Assembly (NCBI GenBank): GCA_030549495.1
Contig: JAUIRK010001007.1
Location: 124,001-188,000, forward strand
From: Nectonema munidae
Taxonomy: Eukaryota; Nematomorpha; Nectonematoida; Nectonematidae
Reading direction: 5' to 3'
Length of the DNA stretch: 64,000 nucleotides
The notes under the pieces are model-generated. The model was not told the origin of the DNA. It saw only the letters and a list, made by a program, of their open reading frames with translations, and did not search any database. Position numbers and translations under genes: made by a program. The stretch's first letter is position 1. Each line of letters opens with the position of its first letter. Shown in pieces: positions 11,931 through 23,659 of the stretch.

Positions 11931-13220
11931 ATTTTCCAGCTTTGTTCGCCTCAACGTTCCATAAATTCTGCTGTAGCGCATTCTTATCCAAACACAATAT
12001 GAATCTTTTATGTTTGAATTTACAAACAAAACTTTTTTGTCCTTGAAGCCAGTATTACAAGAAAGCAATTTCTTCACTCCTCTATTGTTTCATAATTCAT
12101 GGACAAGTCTACATCACCCTATGATACGAAGAGAGTATCATCTAACAATTCTCTTTATATATGTTGAGTCAATCAGGCAAATAAATAACCAAAATCTGTT
12201 TAGCCACCACTAGTTTTTTATGAAAAACTATTGTCAGAACTTATTTTGTTGTTGGCGATTATCAAGCGCAATTATGAAACAGAGCATACAGCATGATTTT
12301 ATAGAAGAAAACGTCCTACTATTCTATAGAGATTTACATCAGATGTTAAAAAGTGGTATACTGTAACTGTATGATGTAAAAGAGCGGTTTGAAGTTGCTA
12401 ACATTTACTATAAAAACCAAAAACTGAAGAATGCTCTGTATAGAAAATCGGAAATACATCAAATAACTATAGCATACTCCGTGGAGTCTTGATTTTTATT
12501 GTGATAGTTGAAAAAACAGAATTTTTTAACCTAATTTGTATTAGTTAAAAGATGTAGAAGCTTAAATAAACTCGCTATTTTTTTAATTAAAATGTTATTA
12601 ATTATGACTTATAATTGTGTTATCCAACAATATGATCGTAATTTCTCCAAAAAACCATCGTTTATGAAGATAATAGATGGCGTTAATTCCTATGTTTTGT
12701 GTAAACAGAAATGACCATCTTCGTTTTATCTTTAAGTACATAAAAAAAATAAAATACATAATATTTTTTATATAGGTTTGATATATTCAATTTTGAGTAA
12801 AATGAGTTCGAAAACTTTGCTTGCCATAAAAAGCCCTACTCCGTCCTTCTAAGGTTAAAAAGCTCTTTTTTGTACTCGATTTTAAACGAGTAAAACCTTG
12901 TGAAAATTTCATGATGTGATTTAAGCTGATCTATCTTTTATGTATTTATCTTTAAGCTAATTTCATGCATACTACAATTTCCATTTCACACCTCTTTATG
13001 ATATAAATGAGACAAAATTTCAATGTTGTGTATTTTCAAGTATAATTTGTCAATAAAATTAATGTTATATCCATGGTTGAAGAGTCGAAGCGAATACATC
13101 GGACTTCCTACAAGAAGAAGAGAAAAACTACTGATTCATTCTAGACCTACTCCATATATCTTTACGAAAATGTACCCTTTTTCCATTATTTGTATTCAGA
13201 TAAATATCATCTAATTCAAC
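11931..13220. other. No recognisable gene
   Basis: AT-rich sequence upstream of the piggyBac remnant. Short open frames (for example 12010-12213 and 13023-13214) show no domain and look random. Nothing further supported. Confidence 0.4.
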
Positions 13221-13380
13221 GTTTTCCAAATTGTGGGTCCCGACACTTCAGTGGGTCGCGTAAAAAATAAAATTGGTCCTGGACAAAAAAGATGCTAAAT
13301 AAATGGACTTATATTGAACAGAGTTTGACGTATCACATTTAAGTATTATGGGTCGCGATGCAAACTGTGGTTCTTGCTAT
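13221..13380. mobile_element. Degenerate hAT-type MITE
   Basis: The left part reads TTCCAAATTGTGGGTCCCGA followed by GTGGGTCGCG; the right part reads GGGTCGCGATGC and CTGTGGTTCTTG. GGGTCGCG-type ends close to a TGTGGTTCT phrase are typical of hAT MITEs. Ends are diverged and no clear 8-bp duplication was found. Confidence 0.35.
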
Positions 13381-14102
13381 GGGTGGCTGATCTAATTAAA
13401 TGTATTTAAAATAGCATCTGTACTATAGACTCCGATTCTTAATTTTCATAAGATATGTTATCCCTTCAAAAACTCCAACTCTGGAAAGCTGGTTAAATCT
13501 ACTTGGCAAGGTAATAATATTAGGTAACATTCTTACGTGCTTTCTTCTAACATATTTTTTAATTGGTGTTTTCAAGTTCAGCAACATTGAAAACAAAGTC
13601 TAGCAATCTATGGAATTGGGTGTAGGATTGCAAACAGAAGGCCTTCGCAAAAAAACTGTGATCCAAAAAATCAGTAATTTTTGTTATAAATAATGACTGC
13701 GCAAATATATCTCCATAATTGAATATTTATTCTTCTTTGGTAAATTTAAGCACGTTATTAGCTTCAAAGGAAATGTTAATATTTTATCTCTAACTAATAC
13801 TAAACAAAAAGATAATAATGCATAAACTACAAAAATTCCAAAAAAAGTTAAAAAAAAAAAGAAAACTCAAAATAATCTGATAAATATTGATTGAATTTAG
13901 ATAAAAAAAAAATTTTAATTCTCAAGTGATTGGATGCAAATAAAATTACGTTTACATAAAATTTTCAATTTTTTATTTCACACAATTTTAAGAGATATTT
14001 TTGTATTTATTTGTTGATATCAACAAATGTGTCTTTACTACTTCTGATATCTGTGTAAATCTTTCGTATAAAAATGTAACTCAAACAGAGGCGCACATCC
14101 GC

Positions 14103-14117
14103 GGGGGGGGGGGGGGG
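14103..14117 (+). repeat. Poly-G run
   Basis: Fifteen consecutive G in an AT-rich background. Likely length-variable, and a position where assembly errors are possible. Confidence 0.9.
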
Positions 14118-14511
14118 CGAGGATGTGTTTCAGGGGACTTATTTTCTATAAGTAAAAGTTGCTGCATGTTTATAAAACATGTATGATGATCGCATTTTTC
14201 CTATCGAACATATTTTACAGACGATGCGTGAGAGCTATATAATAATAATCCATTGCTTCAATATGCACACAATAAGTAAGCAGTGTCTCCTATTTGTAGT
14301 ATTTTTGAGCAAACACATGTTGATGATCCACTAGATTTTCTAATCTTCTTCTGTCACAGTAATTCTATTTCTCTTGCTGTCTCCTCTGTTTTTCTCTTCC
14401 GCTTTCTCTGCTAAAACTCAATCATTCACTCAAGCTCATTCAAGCTCTCTTCTTTCACTCAAGCCCTCTTCTCTTGTTAAGCTCTCCTATCTCATTCAGC
14501 TCTCTTCTCTC

Positions 14512-14710
14512 GAGTGACGTAGCTAGGCTGGGGCATGAGGGGTCGTGCCCACTCTCCTATCTACCTCATTGTGCCCCCATGCGTCTTATGCGATATCAGT
14601 TTTTGAAAATTTCTCCAATGAAAGGATCAAGAAAGTATAAATAATGTTGCGCAAGTTTTTTGTTTTTAAATTGTGCCCCTTCTATCAACTTTTTTTTGGC
14701 TACACCACTG
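14512..14710. mobile_element. hAT-like MITE, 199 bp
   Basis: The left end GAGTGACGTAGCTAG and the right end, on the opposite strand CAGTGGTGTAGCCAA, are imperfect inverted repeats. Flanks CTTCTCTC (14504-14511) and CTTCTGTC (14711-14718) match at 7 of 8 bases, the target length of hAT elements. The CAGTGGCGTAGC-type end recurs at 22294. Non-coding. Confidence 0.6.
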
Positions 14711-15190
14711 CTTCTGTCTAATTTGCATTTAGAGTTAAATTAAAATAGTTTTCAATCGTTACAATTTTATATCAATGAATATTGTTAGACTCGCGCTAAG
14801 AACTTTTTTTCAACAAAAGTCACTTAATCTTTATCACTACGTTTGCTACATTTTGTAACATTTGAAAACTTTAATTTTTTCAAGTCAAGAAATTTTTTTC
14901 AATAGTTATTTGGGAATGAATATTTTGATTATCTATTCAGTTTAAAAGCAAGAATACTCTATTTGCTTAATATTTGAGCAGAGATTTTTTATAATGTTCG
15001 ATTGTTAAATTTTATAAGTAACACTGTACATAATCAAATCACTTTTTTTAAGAAAATTTGTTGATTATAATAAAAATATAATATCGTAACAAAATGTTTC
15101 AGTTGTTAAAAATATACTTGATCTATGACAGCTGTCAGAATTTTATTTGTAGACATAAATATTCAAAAAAACGCATTGAATTGTTAGTTT

Positions 15191-15548
15191 GGTTCTCGGA
15201 CATTTCGCCCCATTATTTTCATAAGACAGTTCGTCACATGGACAATTCGCCCCATTATTTTCATGAGACAGTTCGTCCCATGGACAATTCGCCCCATTAT
15301 TTTCATAAGACATTTTGTTTCATGGACAATTCGCCCCGTTATTTTCATAAGACATTTTGTCTCATGGACAATTCTAAAAAATTAAGAGATAAATTGATTA
15401 ATTTGAAATAATTTAATAGAGATAAAATAAACAATATAAATTTTTTTAATAATTTTACACATATAATAAGCAAAGATGGATGAAACTAATAGCCTATGAG
15501 ACAATTTGTCAGGGGCAAATTGTCTATAGGGCGAAATGTCTGTCGACC
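15191..15548. mobile_element. TIR element with internal 42-bp tandem repeats
   Basis: The left end (GGTTCTCGGACATTTCGCCC) and the reverse complement of the right end (GGTCGACAGACATTTCGCCC) match at 16 of 20 positions. Inside, 15211-15375 carries about four 42-bp units containing ATTCGCCCCATTATTTTCAT and a GACAGTTCGTC or GACATTTTGTC segment. Because 42 is a multiple of three, the array stays open as a 14-aa repeat (MDNSPHYFHKT core) in a 105-codon frame at 15094-15411. I regard that frame as incidental. Non-autonomous; superfamily not assigned. Confidence 0.6.
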
Positions 15549-15780
15549 GTTTTTAAATAATTTTTTAATTATAAGGGCTAACTACTTAAACGTTGGCTTT
15601 TGCTGCTTATAAAAACTTGAAAATATCAAATAAACTCTAATTCTTTATGCCTCCTATTATTTTGAAATTATTCTGAGAACAGACAGTTCCATTTTAAAAT
15701 AGTGAAAATTGCGTTATTAGTTTATTTTGTTTCCTTTCTCTCTTATGTTAATTATGTAGTAAATTTTTCAATTTTGAGTA

Positions 15781-15929
15781 AAAGGTAAGGTGCAACGGGT
15801 GTATTTTCATTGACCAGGCACTGATGTACCGCTTATGTCAAACTATGAACAAATTCGTATCGATGAGGAATCGAATCCAGAGGCTCCCGTGCTATGTCCA
15901 TCATCTCAACCAACCTGCCATGCCACCCA
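15781..15929 (-). repeat. tRNA-derived SINE
   Basis: Same family and orientation as 4756-4909, with CACTGATGTACCGCTTATGT and AATCGAATCC (B-box region) on the plus strand and the tRNA-like head at the right end. The tail toward 15781 is of ACCTTT type. Confidence 0.75.
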
Positions 15930-16929
15930 TAGAGTATGCTGTAGGGGATACGTCAAATTAGTTTTCGAAAAACTTAAGTTATGCTCTAAAATTTTTTAGT
16001 TTTTGTTGAGGCTCTATAACTTTTTTTCCTTAAAAGTTATTATAAAAGGCAAATCATTGCAAAATGTTAACAGTTATTTTACTTTTTGTAGATTTTTGTA
16101 GCTTGTATCAATTTAGCTTTTAAACTATTTTTGAATGATGCTGAGTAAAATCAAATAATGCGATCTTAATTTTTTGTTTTATTTTTGTTTGCACAATTAT
16201 AACTTCGTTTTATACCCTTGCCCCTGAATCAATCACATTTTTTTCATATAAACATCGCAGGGTGTCTAGTAGACTCTTTGCCTTTATACTACACTCACTC
16301 ATATAAAACTATCCAACCTTCAGTTATTTGTTTTCTCTATGAATCAAATATCCTTTCATCAATTCCTGTAATGTGCCTGGTAGACTACTTCATTTTTCAA
16401 ATGAAAAGCCTATTCCACCCCCTAACATTTTTGGATTTTTTTAAACTAGTGTATATTCGATGGTTGTAGGTAAAAATGCCCCCAATTAAAAAGTAGGAAA
16501 AAAATGCAACCTAATTTTTGATTTTCAGGATTTTTTAAATTATATAAATATTTTTATTTGGTACCGTTTTGAAAAGCTAAATTTCTAAAATTTCTTAATC
16601 TATAGGGTTTTTTCTTTATAAAGTTCTTGAAAACAATAGCAAAGGTGTAGATTTGTGGGAATGTGTTCTTAAAATCAGTTAAAATACAAATTATATTTAG
16701 AAAGTCCAAAATTTGAAGTTTAAAATCATATCTTTGTTCATTTATTTGCAACTGGGTATGAAAAGAAGATATCAATAAAACATTTTTGTTTTTCTTACAT
16801 TTATAAGTGCATGAAACAATTTTTTTGATGATGATTATACAAAAATTTGGAACTGTGTAAGCTTCTTTCTTTTATTTCTAAAAAACTTTGAGGTGTGTTT
16901 TTTGAACAACTTTTTATAGTAGCTGTCAT

Positions 16930-17480
16930 TGTTAAACCATTTTCAAGTTAAAATCGGCAAAGGTCAAACGACCCAAAAAATCTATCCAAAAACACATTGC
17001 GATTACTTTTGAAATAAGGCTGACAAAGGTAAGCTGTAACATTTTTAGATAGGTCAATAGCACGAATGTATTTTGTTTGCCTGAATATATATATGTTTTG
17101 AGAGCGAAATGATATGTCGCATCACACAAGCAAAAAATCTTTGCACCATATTTAGCAGGTTTCTGTGGCATATAAACTATTCCAAGACCATAACCCTTGA
17201 AAGAATAAAGCTGCACATCTACAGTTAAGTCTTCGCTTGTAACGTAAAATTTAGTGAAATTAGAATCAAAAGCAGTTAATTTGTCTTCTTTTTGACTTTT
17301 TCTTCTTGTAGATATGTCATCAAGTGACAGCATACATAGAAATAAAATCTTTAAAACGATTTCTAGAGATTGAACAGCTATAAAAAGATTTTGAGTCTCC
17401 TTTCTTGAAAAGATTGTTAACAGAACTAAAATTATTGTCTGCACCAGCGCGAAGAAGAACTCCACAACAATCTAAAAATT
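16930..17480 (-). pseudogene. piggyBac-family transposase remnant, second copy
   Basis: The minus-strand 177-codon frame 16932-17465 contains DDISTRRKSQKEDKLTAF, then a VDVQLYSFKGYG block where the catalytic Asp block is expected, then YMPQKPAKYGAKIF and CDATYHFALKTYIYSGK. This is the core of a piggyBac DDE domain in the correct order. A shifted frame at about 17320-17465 gives GVLLRAGADNN and SKSFYSCSISRNRFKDF, the region just upstream in the family. Another shifted frame near 16945-17040 gives NRNVFLDRFFGS, the second Asp block. At least two frameshifts, so it is dead. Sequence differs from the remnant at 10277, so this is a separate insertion. Confidence 0.75.
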
Positions 17481-19728
17481 CCCTCATGTAAAATTCTTTT
17501 ACTTTTTTGACTAAACACTTGTTCGTAAATTCAAAACCTTTTTAGCCGTCTCATCTGTGAAAAAAAGTTCAAAAGATTCGATTTCTTTAGAAGGTTTTAC
17601 TGTGGGTCCAGATTTGAAATTTATAATGTTTCTCGATATCAACCTATTTTACGAACAATTGGTTGACCAAATTGTTGACTCTAACCTCTAGTTTTATATA
17701 ATCACACCATCCTTGCCTTCCACTGTAACGCGTTGTGTATTCTCTTATACATTTACGGTTTGCACAAACATCAATGTATTTTGATGCTTTAGAACAAAAA
17801 TTAACCATCGTAACTGTAAAAAGGAAAATATTCTATACTAACCCATTTTAAATGAATATATTTTCTATATTTAAATCATGGCACTATTAACTCATTATAT
17901 AGTATTATCTATAGATGTTGTTAACTGAACTATGACAAAATTAAACACAATTGAAAGAATTACTATAAATTAAAAAAAATCAAATAGACATAGAAACGTA
18001 AAAAACTAGTAAAAATATGTAACTTAGTTGTTCAAAGCTTGTTTTTAAATGCCAAAATTTTTTAAAATAAACTAAAACTAGAAGTGATTCTCCAAACAAA
18101 TTCGTTTTAAGAGCTAAAAATAATAAATTTCTAATTTTTCAAATAAATTTTCACATGAAGCCTTGTAAGTAAAAAAATATGGCAGAGATTGGTTATATTG
18201 CAACCCTTATTATAAAGTTCAGTTTGTTTCAAAAGTTTATCAACAACATAAATAACCCTCGTGTAAATTATTTGTGAAATTTTTTTAATTTTGAGACTTA
18301 GAGGTTAGATATAATTTTTTAAAATATTTGAAATTCAAAAATTATGAAACTACAATTGTAGTCAGCTAGAGTGACAAGCATTAACTAACACATTTTTCAA
18401 CACTTTTCATCGGTATTCTCTGCGAATTTTTCTTAATTTTTTTTATTTAATATACACATCAATAAACATTTTTTTGAAGTTTTAGGGTTGTAGATAAGAA
18501 TAAAATTTTTTTCTAAGAAAATTTTGTGTTTAAAAATTATGAAAGTACAATCGTAGACAGCTGGGCCGATGAGAATTAAGGATTTCGACCTATAACATCG
18601 AAATATATACGATAATTATTTCTAAGTTAATCATACAAATGACCATCTAACAAATTACTGAACATTATAGGTTTAAACCTGCTATGAATATCCAATAAAT
18701 TGTTAAATAATTTTTGTACAAAAAATATGTATAATAAATTTTTTATAATAAAAATTAGTATGATAAATTTTATAACTTTATAATAAATTTTAGTATGCGA
18801 ACTATATTAGTAACCGTGTAAGAATTTAAAAGAAAAAAATATTTAAAATTTATTTAAAACTTAGTTGTTTGTATAAGCTTTTATTTCCAGTTTTAAAAAC
18901 TCCATATAATTAAAAATTATTTCAATATTATTATGGAAATAATATTGTAAATTAAGTAGTTAAGCCAAATAGTATTTAAAAACTAATTAATAATTAATAA
19001 ATCAATCTAAATTATAGCAAAAAAATATTAGTTTACCTTATATTTATATTATTATGAGGATTTTCTAACCATATACGAGCTTGAATAGTATTTTTCGTTT
19101 TACAGATTGTAAATATTTCCTCCATTTCATTAAGAGACTAAATAAAAAATGAAAGGCCACCAAAAATACATTTAATTAAATTTTGATGTTTAATTAAATG
19201 TATTTAGATATAAATAAATCTTATTACAATCTCTTTAGTTCGTTGTATTCCAAGCAATTTTAGCCGTTATGGTCACATTAGGCTTTGAGTCATAGTTATT
19301 TGAAATTTTATTTTAAGAGTAGAGGCAGTGAGAAGAGAAATTTTTATTGACTATATAATTTTAAAAAACATTAAAAAGGAAAAAAGCATATTTGCAGAGA
19401 GGTATCTTTTGATTGTAGCCAGCGTTTTGAACCAAGAATGTTTATAGTTGCATAATTGTAGATGTATTGTGAAGAAAATTTTAAATCTTTCCGTTTTCGA
19501 AATTATGGATAGTTTATGGAGGATCAGAAAGCCTGAACTGGTAGTGTAAAAATCCATAATTTATCTTTGTTGAAACAAACCAATAAGTTGATTGTAGAAT
19601 TACAGGAGAAACCTTATAGAAAAATAATTTCATATATCTACGTATTTATACACACACATATATATATACACAGATATGAATTTATAAAAAAAACAGTAAA
19701 ATAAAAAAGGAGTAAAAATAGGTATACA
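17481..19728. other. AT-rich region without recognisable gene
   Basis: Strongly AT-rich with long runs of A and T. The first 300 bp may include more decayed piggyBac N-terminus. Short frames have no domains. Nothing else supported. Confidence 0.4.
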
Positions 19729-21950
19729 CAGTGGCGATTCTAGATTTTTAAAAGTGAGGGGGAATAACAGGGGCAAAATTTTCAATTGATAAATCTCATA
19801 ATTTTTTTAAGATTAGCAATTTTACTTAATCAAGTTATATTTATGCATTTGCTCTGCTTTTTTTTGAGAATTTTTTGAGGCTATGTTTTTTTCACTTTAT
19901 ATTTTTCCTTGTTTAGTTTGAAAAAATGGAAAAACACTAAAAAATTTATTTATGAAAATTCCAAAATTTCTAAAGAGTTAATTAAGCTTAATTCGACGAT
20001 TCAAGGGGGGACTCATCAAGAAAAATTTTCCAAATCTATTTTTTTAGCATATAATTTTTCTATTGAGTTCAACTTTACTTAATCTTTCACTTGTTATTGA
20101 GTTTCTCAGAAAACTCCTTACCAACTTCATTTTGGAAAAATTCCTTCACATGTGACACATATATAAAAGTAAAGTAACAGATATAAGAAGTATTCTGTAC
20201 GAAAGGCAGCTTTATAAGGACAAATGAAAGACAGAAATTTTTCAAGTGATGTTGATAACCTCGGTTCTTTTGGAAGTAGTTTTTTCATCAATGATATTTC
20301 ATGATGTAAGTCATTTACATTCACAGAATATGTGGTTTCAAACACTTTCAAATATTCTTCATATTAATAAGTTTCACTTTATGGACAAAGAGTGCAGAAA
20401 TGCCATGTAAAATTTGACTCGTTTCTTCAGAAAATCAGCAATCTAATTTACTTATTCTATCAAGTATATTATTAAAAATTATGTGTTGATTTATTAATTA
20501 AATTCAGCTCTTGACCAGTTGTTTCATACACAATGAATTGATCACGCTTTTTAGTTGTTCTTTCCTGTTTTTTGTTGGAGTGAATAGGATGTCACATATC
20601 ATGGAAATTTTATACACTTTATCACTGTATATCAATAAATTCTTGACGAAGGATTTAATCAAGTTGACCGCTTTTCCAAGATCTGCTTGTTTATATTGTA
20701 AGTGTTCTGGTACTCTGCGAACTTTTCAAGGGATGTCTGAAAAAATTCAGTAGATAAACAAATTCTATATCAATTTAGGCAATTAAATCAATAGCAGTAA
20801 GAGCTCAGCACCAGTGTCATCTGAAGAAATATCATTCAAAAATTCTAAAGCGCTCAAGAGCATTATTACTAGAAGATGCTCATCACAAGCATCATGTGTC
20901 ACTCAGATACTTTATAACTGCAGTTGTTTTATTTCTTTTTTTGGATACATTTCTTTTTGAATAAGAAGGAATTTTTCATGTACTACCGGATTAGCTACAA
21001 AAATATAAGGTTATTGCAACAAACTGAAAAAATCATTAGTTTTTCTTACATATCTTACAGTGTTTACTAAAACTAAATTTAGTCCCTGGCCATAACAGTG
21101 AATATAAAAAGCATTAGAAACTTTATTACGAATTTTTTGAATGCCATTAACTTCACCCCTCATTACTGAAGCTCCGACAAAACCTAAGCTAACAAGGGAA
21201 GTTTTATTCCAAACCCAAACTCTCCAAAATTATATTAGAAATTTATTTCGTATCTAACATATTCATTTTTGTGCAAGATATAAAATATTCTTGAATACAA
21301 TTTGATATTTCATCATAAAATCTCACAACCAAAGCCAACTGCTTATCTCTGCTAATATCTTTTGCTTCATCTGCCCGAACAGATGAGCAAATTTCTCTGA
21401 TATATCTTCTTCTACCATGGAGGCAAGAGTAGCGATTATTTCGTTTTGTATTGCTGAACTAGTTTATTTTTAGTTTTTTGGACCATATTTAATTTTATTA
21501 AATTGGATCATGTTTAGCAGTGAATTGGAAAAATTTTCGTACATTTCCTGCATTTAATTCATCATTACCTTCTATGTAGCCTCGTTAAGAAATGTCTTGC
21601 GTAACAGTCAAAAGATTCTCTCATATCTTTTTTGATATTCATTACTCATACTTTGAAGGAGAGAAGTTTTGTTCAATTTATTACTTTGGTACTCAGTCCA
21701 TGCAATACAGGAAGACTTGTGACACTGTGAAGAAATATGTTTATCAATCGCACCGTATTTTTCATGCGCTTATTTCCAACGATGAAAACCAGTTTTAATG
21801 AACGTCTCATCAGCATTTCCAAAAGAAAGTAAAGAAAAATATCTGCATGGAAAACAAAACATTGCATCTCTATCTTTTGAATATTCAGCGACTTGCGAAG
21901 CCATAAAAAATTTGAATAAAATAAAAGATAAAACAAAAATTTTTAATAAA
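19729..21950 (-). pseudogene. hAT transposase remnant (TTF zinc-finger, ZMYM1-like)
   Basis: On the minus strand, 21930-21650 reads EYSKDRDAMFCFPCRYFS, then TFIKTGFHRWK, one stop, and HEKYGAIDKHISSQCHK: the TTF-type zinc finger of hAT-like transposases. At 21210-21040 it reads VGASVMRGEVNGIQKIR and YIHCYGQGLNLVLVNTVRY, matching the conserved GASVM..NGVQ and HC..H.LNLVL blocks. VHEKFLLIQKEMYP follows near 20980, and C-terminal debris reaches 20127. A CAGTGGCGATTCTAG end at 19729 fits the 3' terminus; the other end was not found. Several stops and frame shifts make it a relic. Confidence 0.75.
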
Positions 21951-22293
21951 CTATGTTGATTTATACTTTTTAAAAGTTTGTATATACACTTTTATCACCA
22001 AATTTCAAAACTTTAACAAAAAATAAGTAGATTGAATTTTTAAATTTAAAAAGTTGTCACCAAGAATATTTCCTATGCTATGATTCTCAACATCCTGTTC
22101 ATCTTGTAGAATTTTTTTTAGTTCATACTATATTTCAATATAACTTTATAAAATTGTGAAAATTTCTACTGCCTTTTATTTTTCTGAATACCAAGAATCA
22201 TGAAATGAATTTCAAATTTACAGTAAAACTTCTCTTCAGCGAAGGTGATTAGAGTCCTGCATGTGTTTATATTTAAATGCATTACAATGTTAC

Positions 22294-22419
22294 CAGGGGC
22301 GTAGCCAGAGGGGGGGCAGCCCCCCCCCCCCCCCCCACCAAATAATTTTATTTCCAATATGCTTGCCCCCTAAATTCCTTGCATGCCCCCCCCAACTTCC
22401 ATTTTTGGCTATGCCACTG
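22294..22419. mobile_element. hAT-type MITE, 126 bp, perfect target duplication
   Basis: The ends CAGGGGCGTAGCCAG and, from the opposite strand, CAGTGGCATAGCCAA are inverted repeats. The 8-bp AATGTTAC occurs on both sides (22286-22293 and 22420-22427). The interior includes a run of seven G and a run of 17 C (22320-22336). The perfect duplication suggests a relatively recent insertion. Confidence 0.8.
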
Positions 22420-22693
22420 AATGTTACTACTATAACGTTTTTCTTATCCACCTTACGATCAGTGAATGCTAAATAAAACGTGACTATTTCGCATTTAAAG
22501 CCAAAGAAGTGTACAGTAACCTTTGCAAAGATAAAATATTTTTTATAAACACAGAACAGCTTTGATAGCGTTAGTGAGATGCTGTATGATAAGCGCTCTT
22601 CAACAGTTATTATGTCTCTTCACAGAAAATATTGAAGTAAATGTGTGATTGAAAATATAAATTGCAAGATTTTGATTTAATTAACTTTGTTCC

Positions 22694-22790
22694 TTAACCC
22701 GTTAGCGACCAGAATAATCAGATGATATCTAGTATAAAGCAGAAGATTTGTATTAAAAAACATTAATAAATGCAGACGATTCACATTTTA
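22694..22790. mobile_element. TTAA MITE, right-truncated
   Basis: TTAA at 22694-22697, then CCCGTTAGCGACCAGAATAA, a GATGATATCTAG motif and GCAGACGATT. This follows the reverse complement of the intact copy at 58456-58574 over about 95 bp with few differences. The second end is missing. Confidence 0.65.
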
Positions 22791-23508
22791 CTCACTGTAG
22801 TCGTTTCACGAAAGCGCAGAGCACGTTTTTGCCATATATTTAAAAACTTAATAATTCCATTGTTGTTTCGTGGATCAAAGTACTAACTTTATAACATCTA
22901 AAGTTATAAATCAGCTAAGTTCATTTATCTTTCGAGATGCATTATACTCTCTTACGTATCGGGATGCAAGGGAGTACAAAACTTTTAATGTTTAGCTTCT
23001 TTACTTTCCTCATTATTCTCAGAGAACTCAAAAACAAACCGTTATAAATAAACTATATCGCTTTACATTTTGTTTTTTCATAAAAAAAGAAATTCTAATA
23101 TCAAATAATTATACCTTTTCCGTCTATAATATATTTGCTGTCTCTTAAAATTTTCTTATTTAAGCACTGCGCAAAATTTAATTCAAAATTGAAGTAAACA
23201 AAATTTATAAATATTTAAACTTTTCATTATATTTTATAAAGTTACCAGAGTTATTTCTAAATTAAGACAAAAAACCCAATAAAACAAAACCAACAAAAGT
23301 CAGAGGAAAAAATACACCTAATTCTAAAGCGCATAATTGAATATGTTGACGAAATCGAATTGGCCAATAATCAAATCTATATTCAGCCACCATCTAATAT
23401 ATTTAGCATCATATCAGATGGTATTCTATCTTGGTTATTTTTCTATTTTAATAATAGACCATTTTAATATAGATGAGTCCACGCAAAGATATGTCAATGG
23501 TGAGTCTC

Positions 23509-23657
23509 AAAGGTAAAGGTACCCCGGGGTGTTTTCACCAAGAAGGCACAATTGCGCCGCTTGTATCGAACTATGAGGAAAGCAGGCTTGATGCAGAATC
23601 GAACCCAAGACCTTGGGTTATAGAATCCAGCATCTAACCAACCCTACTCACGCCCCC
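23509..23657 (-). repeat. tRNA-derived SINE, subfamily with diverged body
   Basis: The plus strand carries AGAATCGAACCCAAGACC (B-box region) and a CATCTAACCAACCCTACTCA head. The tail shows two AAAGGT units at 23509, followed by GGGGTGTTTTCACC. Closer to the copy at 54082 than to 4756 and 15781, so at least two subfamilies exist. Confidence 0.7.
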
Positions 23658-23659
23658 TA

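Noticed and set aside
9829-12686. 14-bp direct repeat ATAGATGGCGTTAA at 9829-9842 and 12673-12686 flanking a piggyBac relic
   Set aside because: It ends in TTAA, but both copies carry the extra bases on the same side, which does not fit a target duplication. Probably chance or an unrelated repeat.
22218-22250. Tigger end (CAGTAAAACTTCTCTTCAGC)
   Set aside because: Resembles the end at 45894 but is an isolated short match with no partner; too little to annotate.
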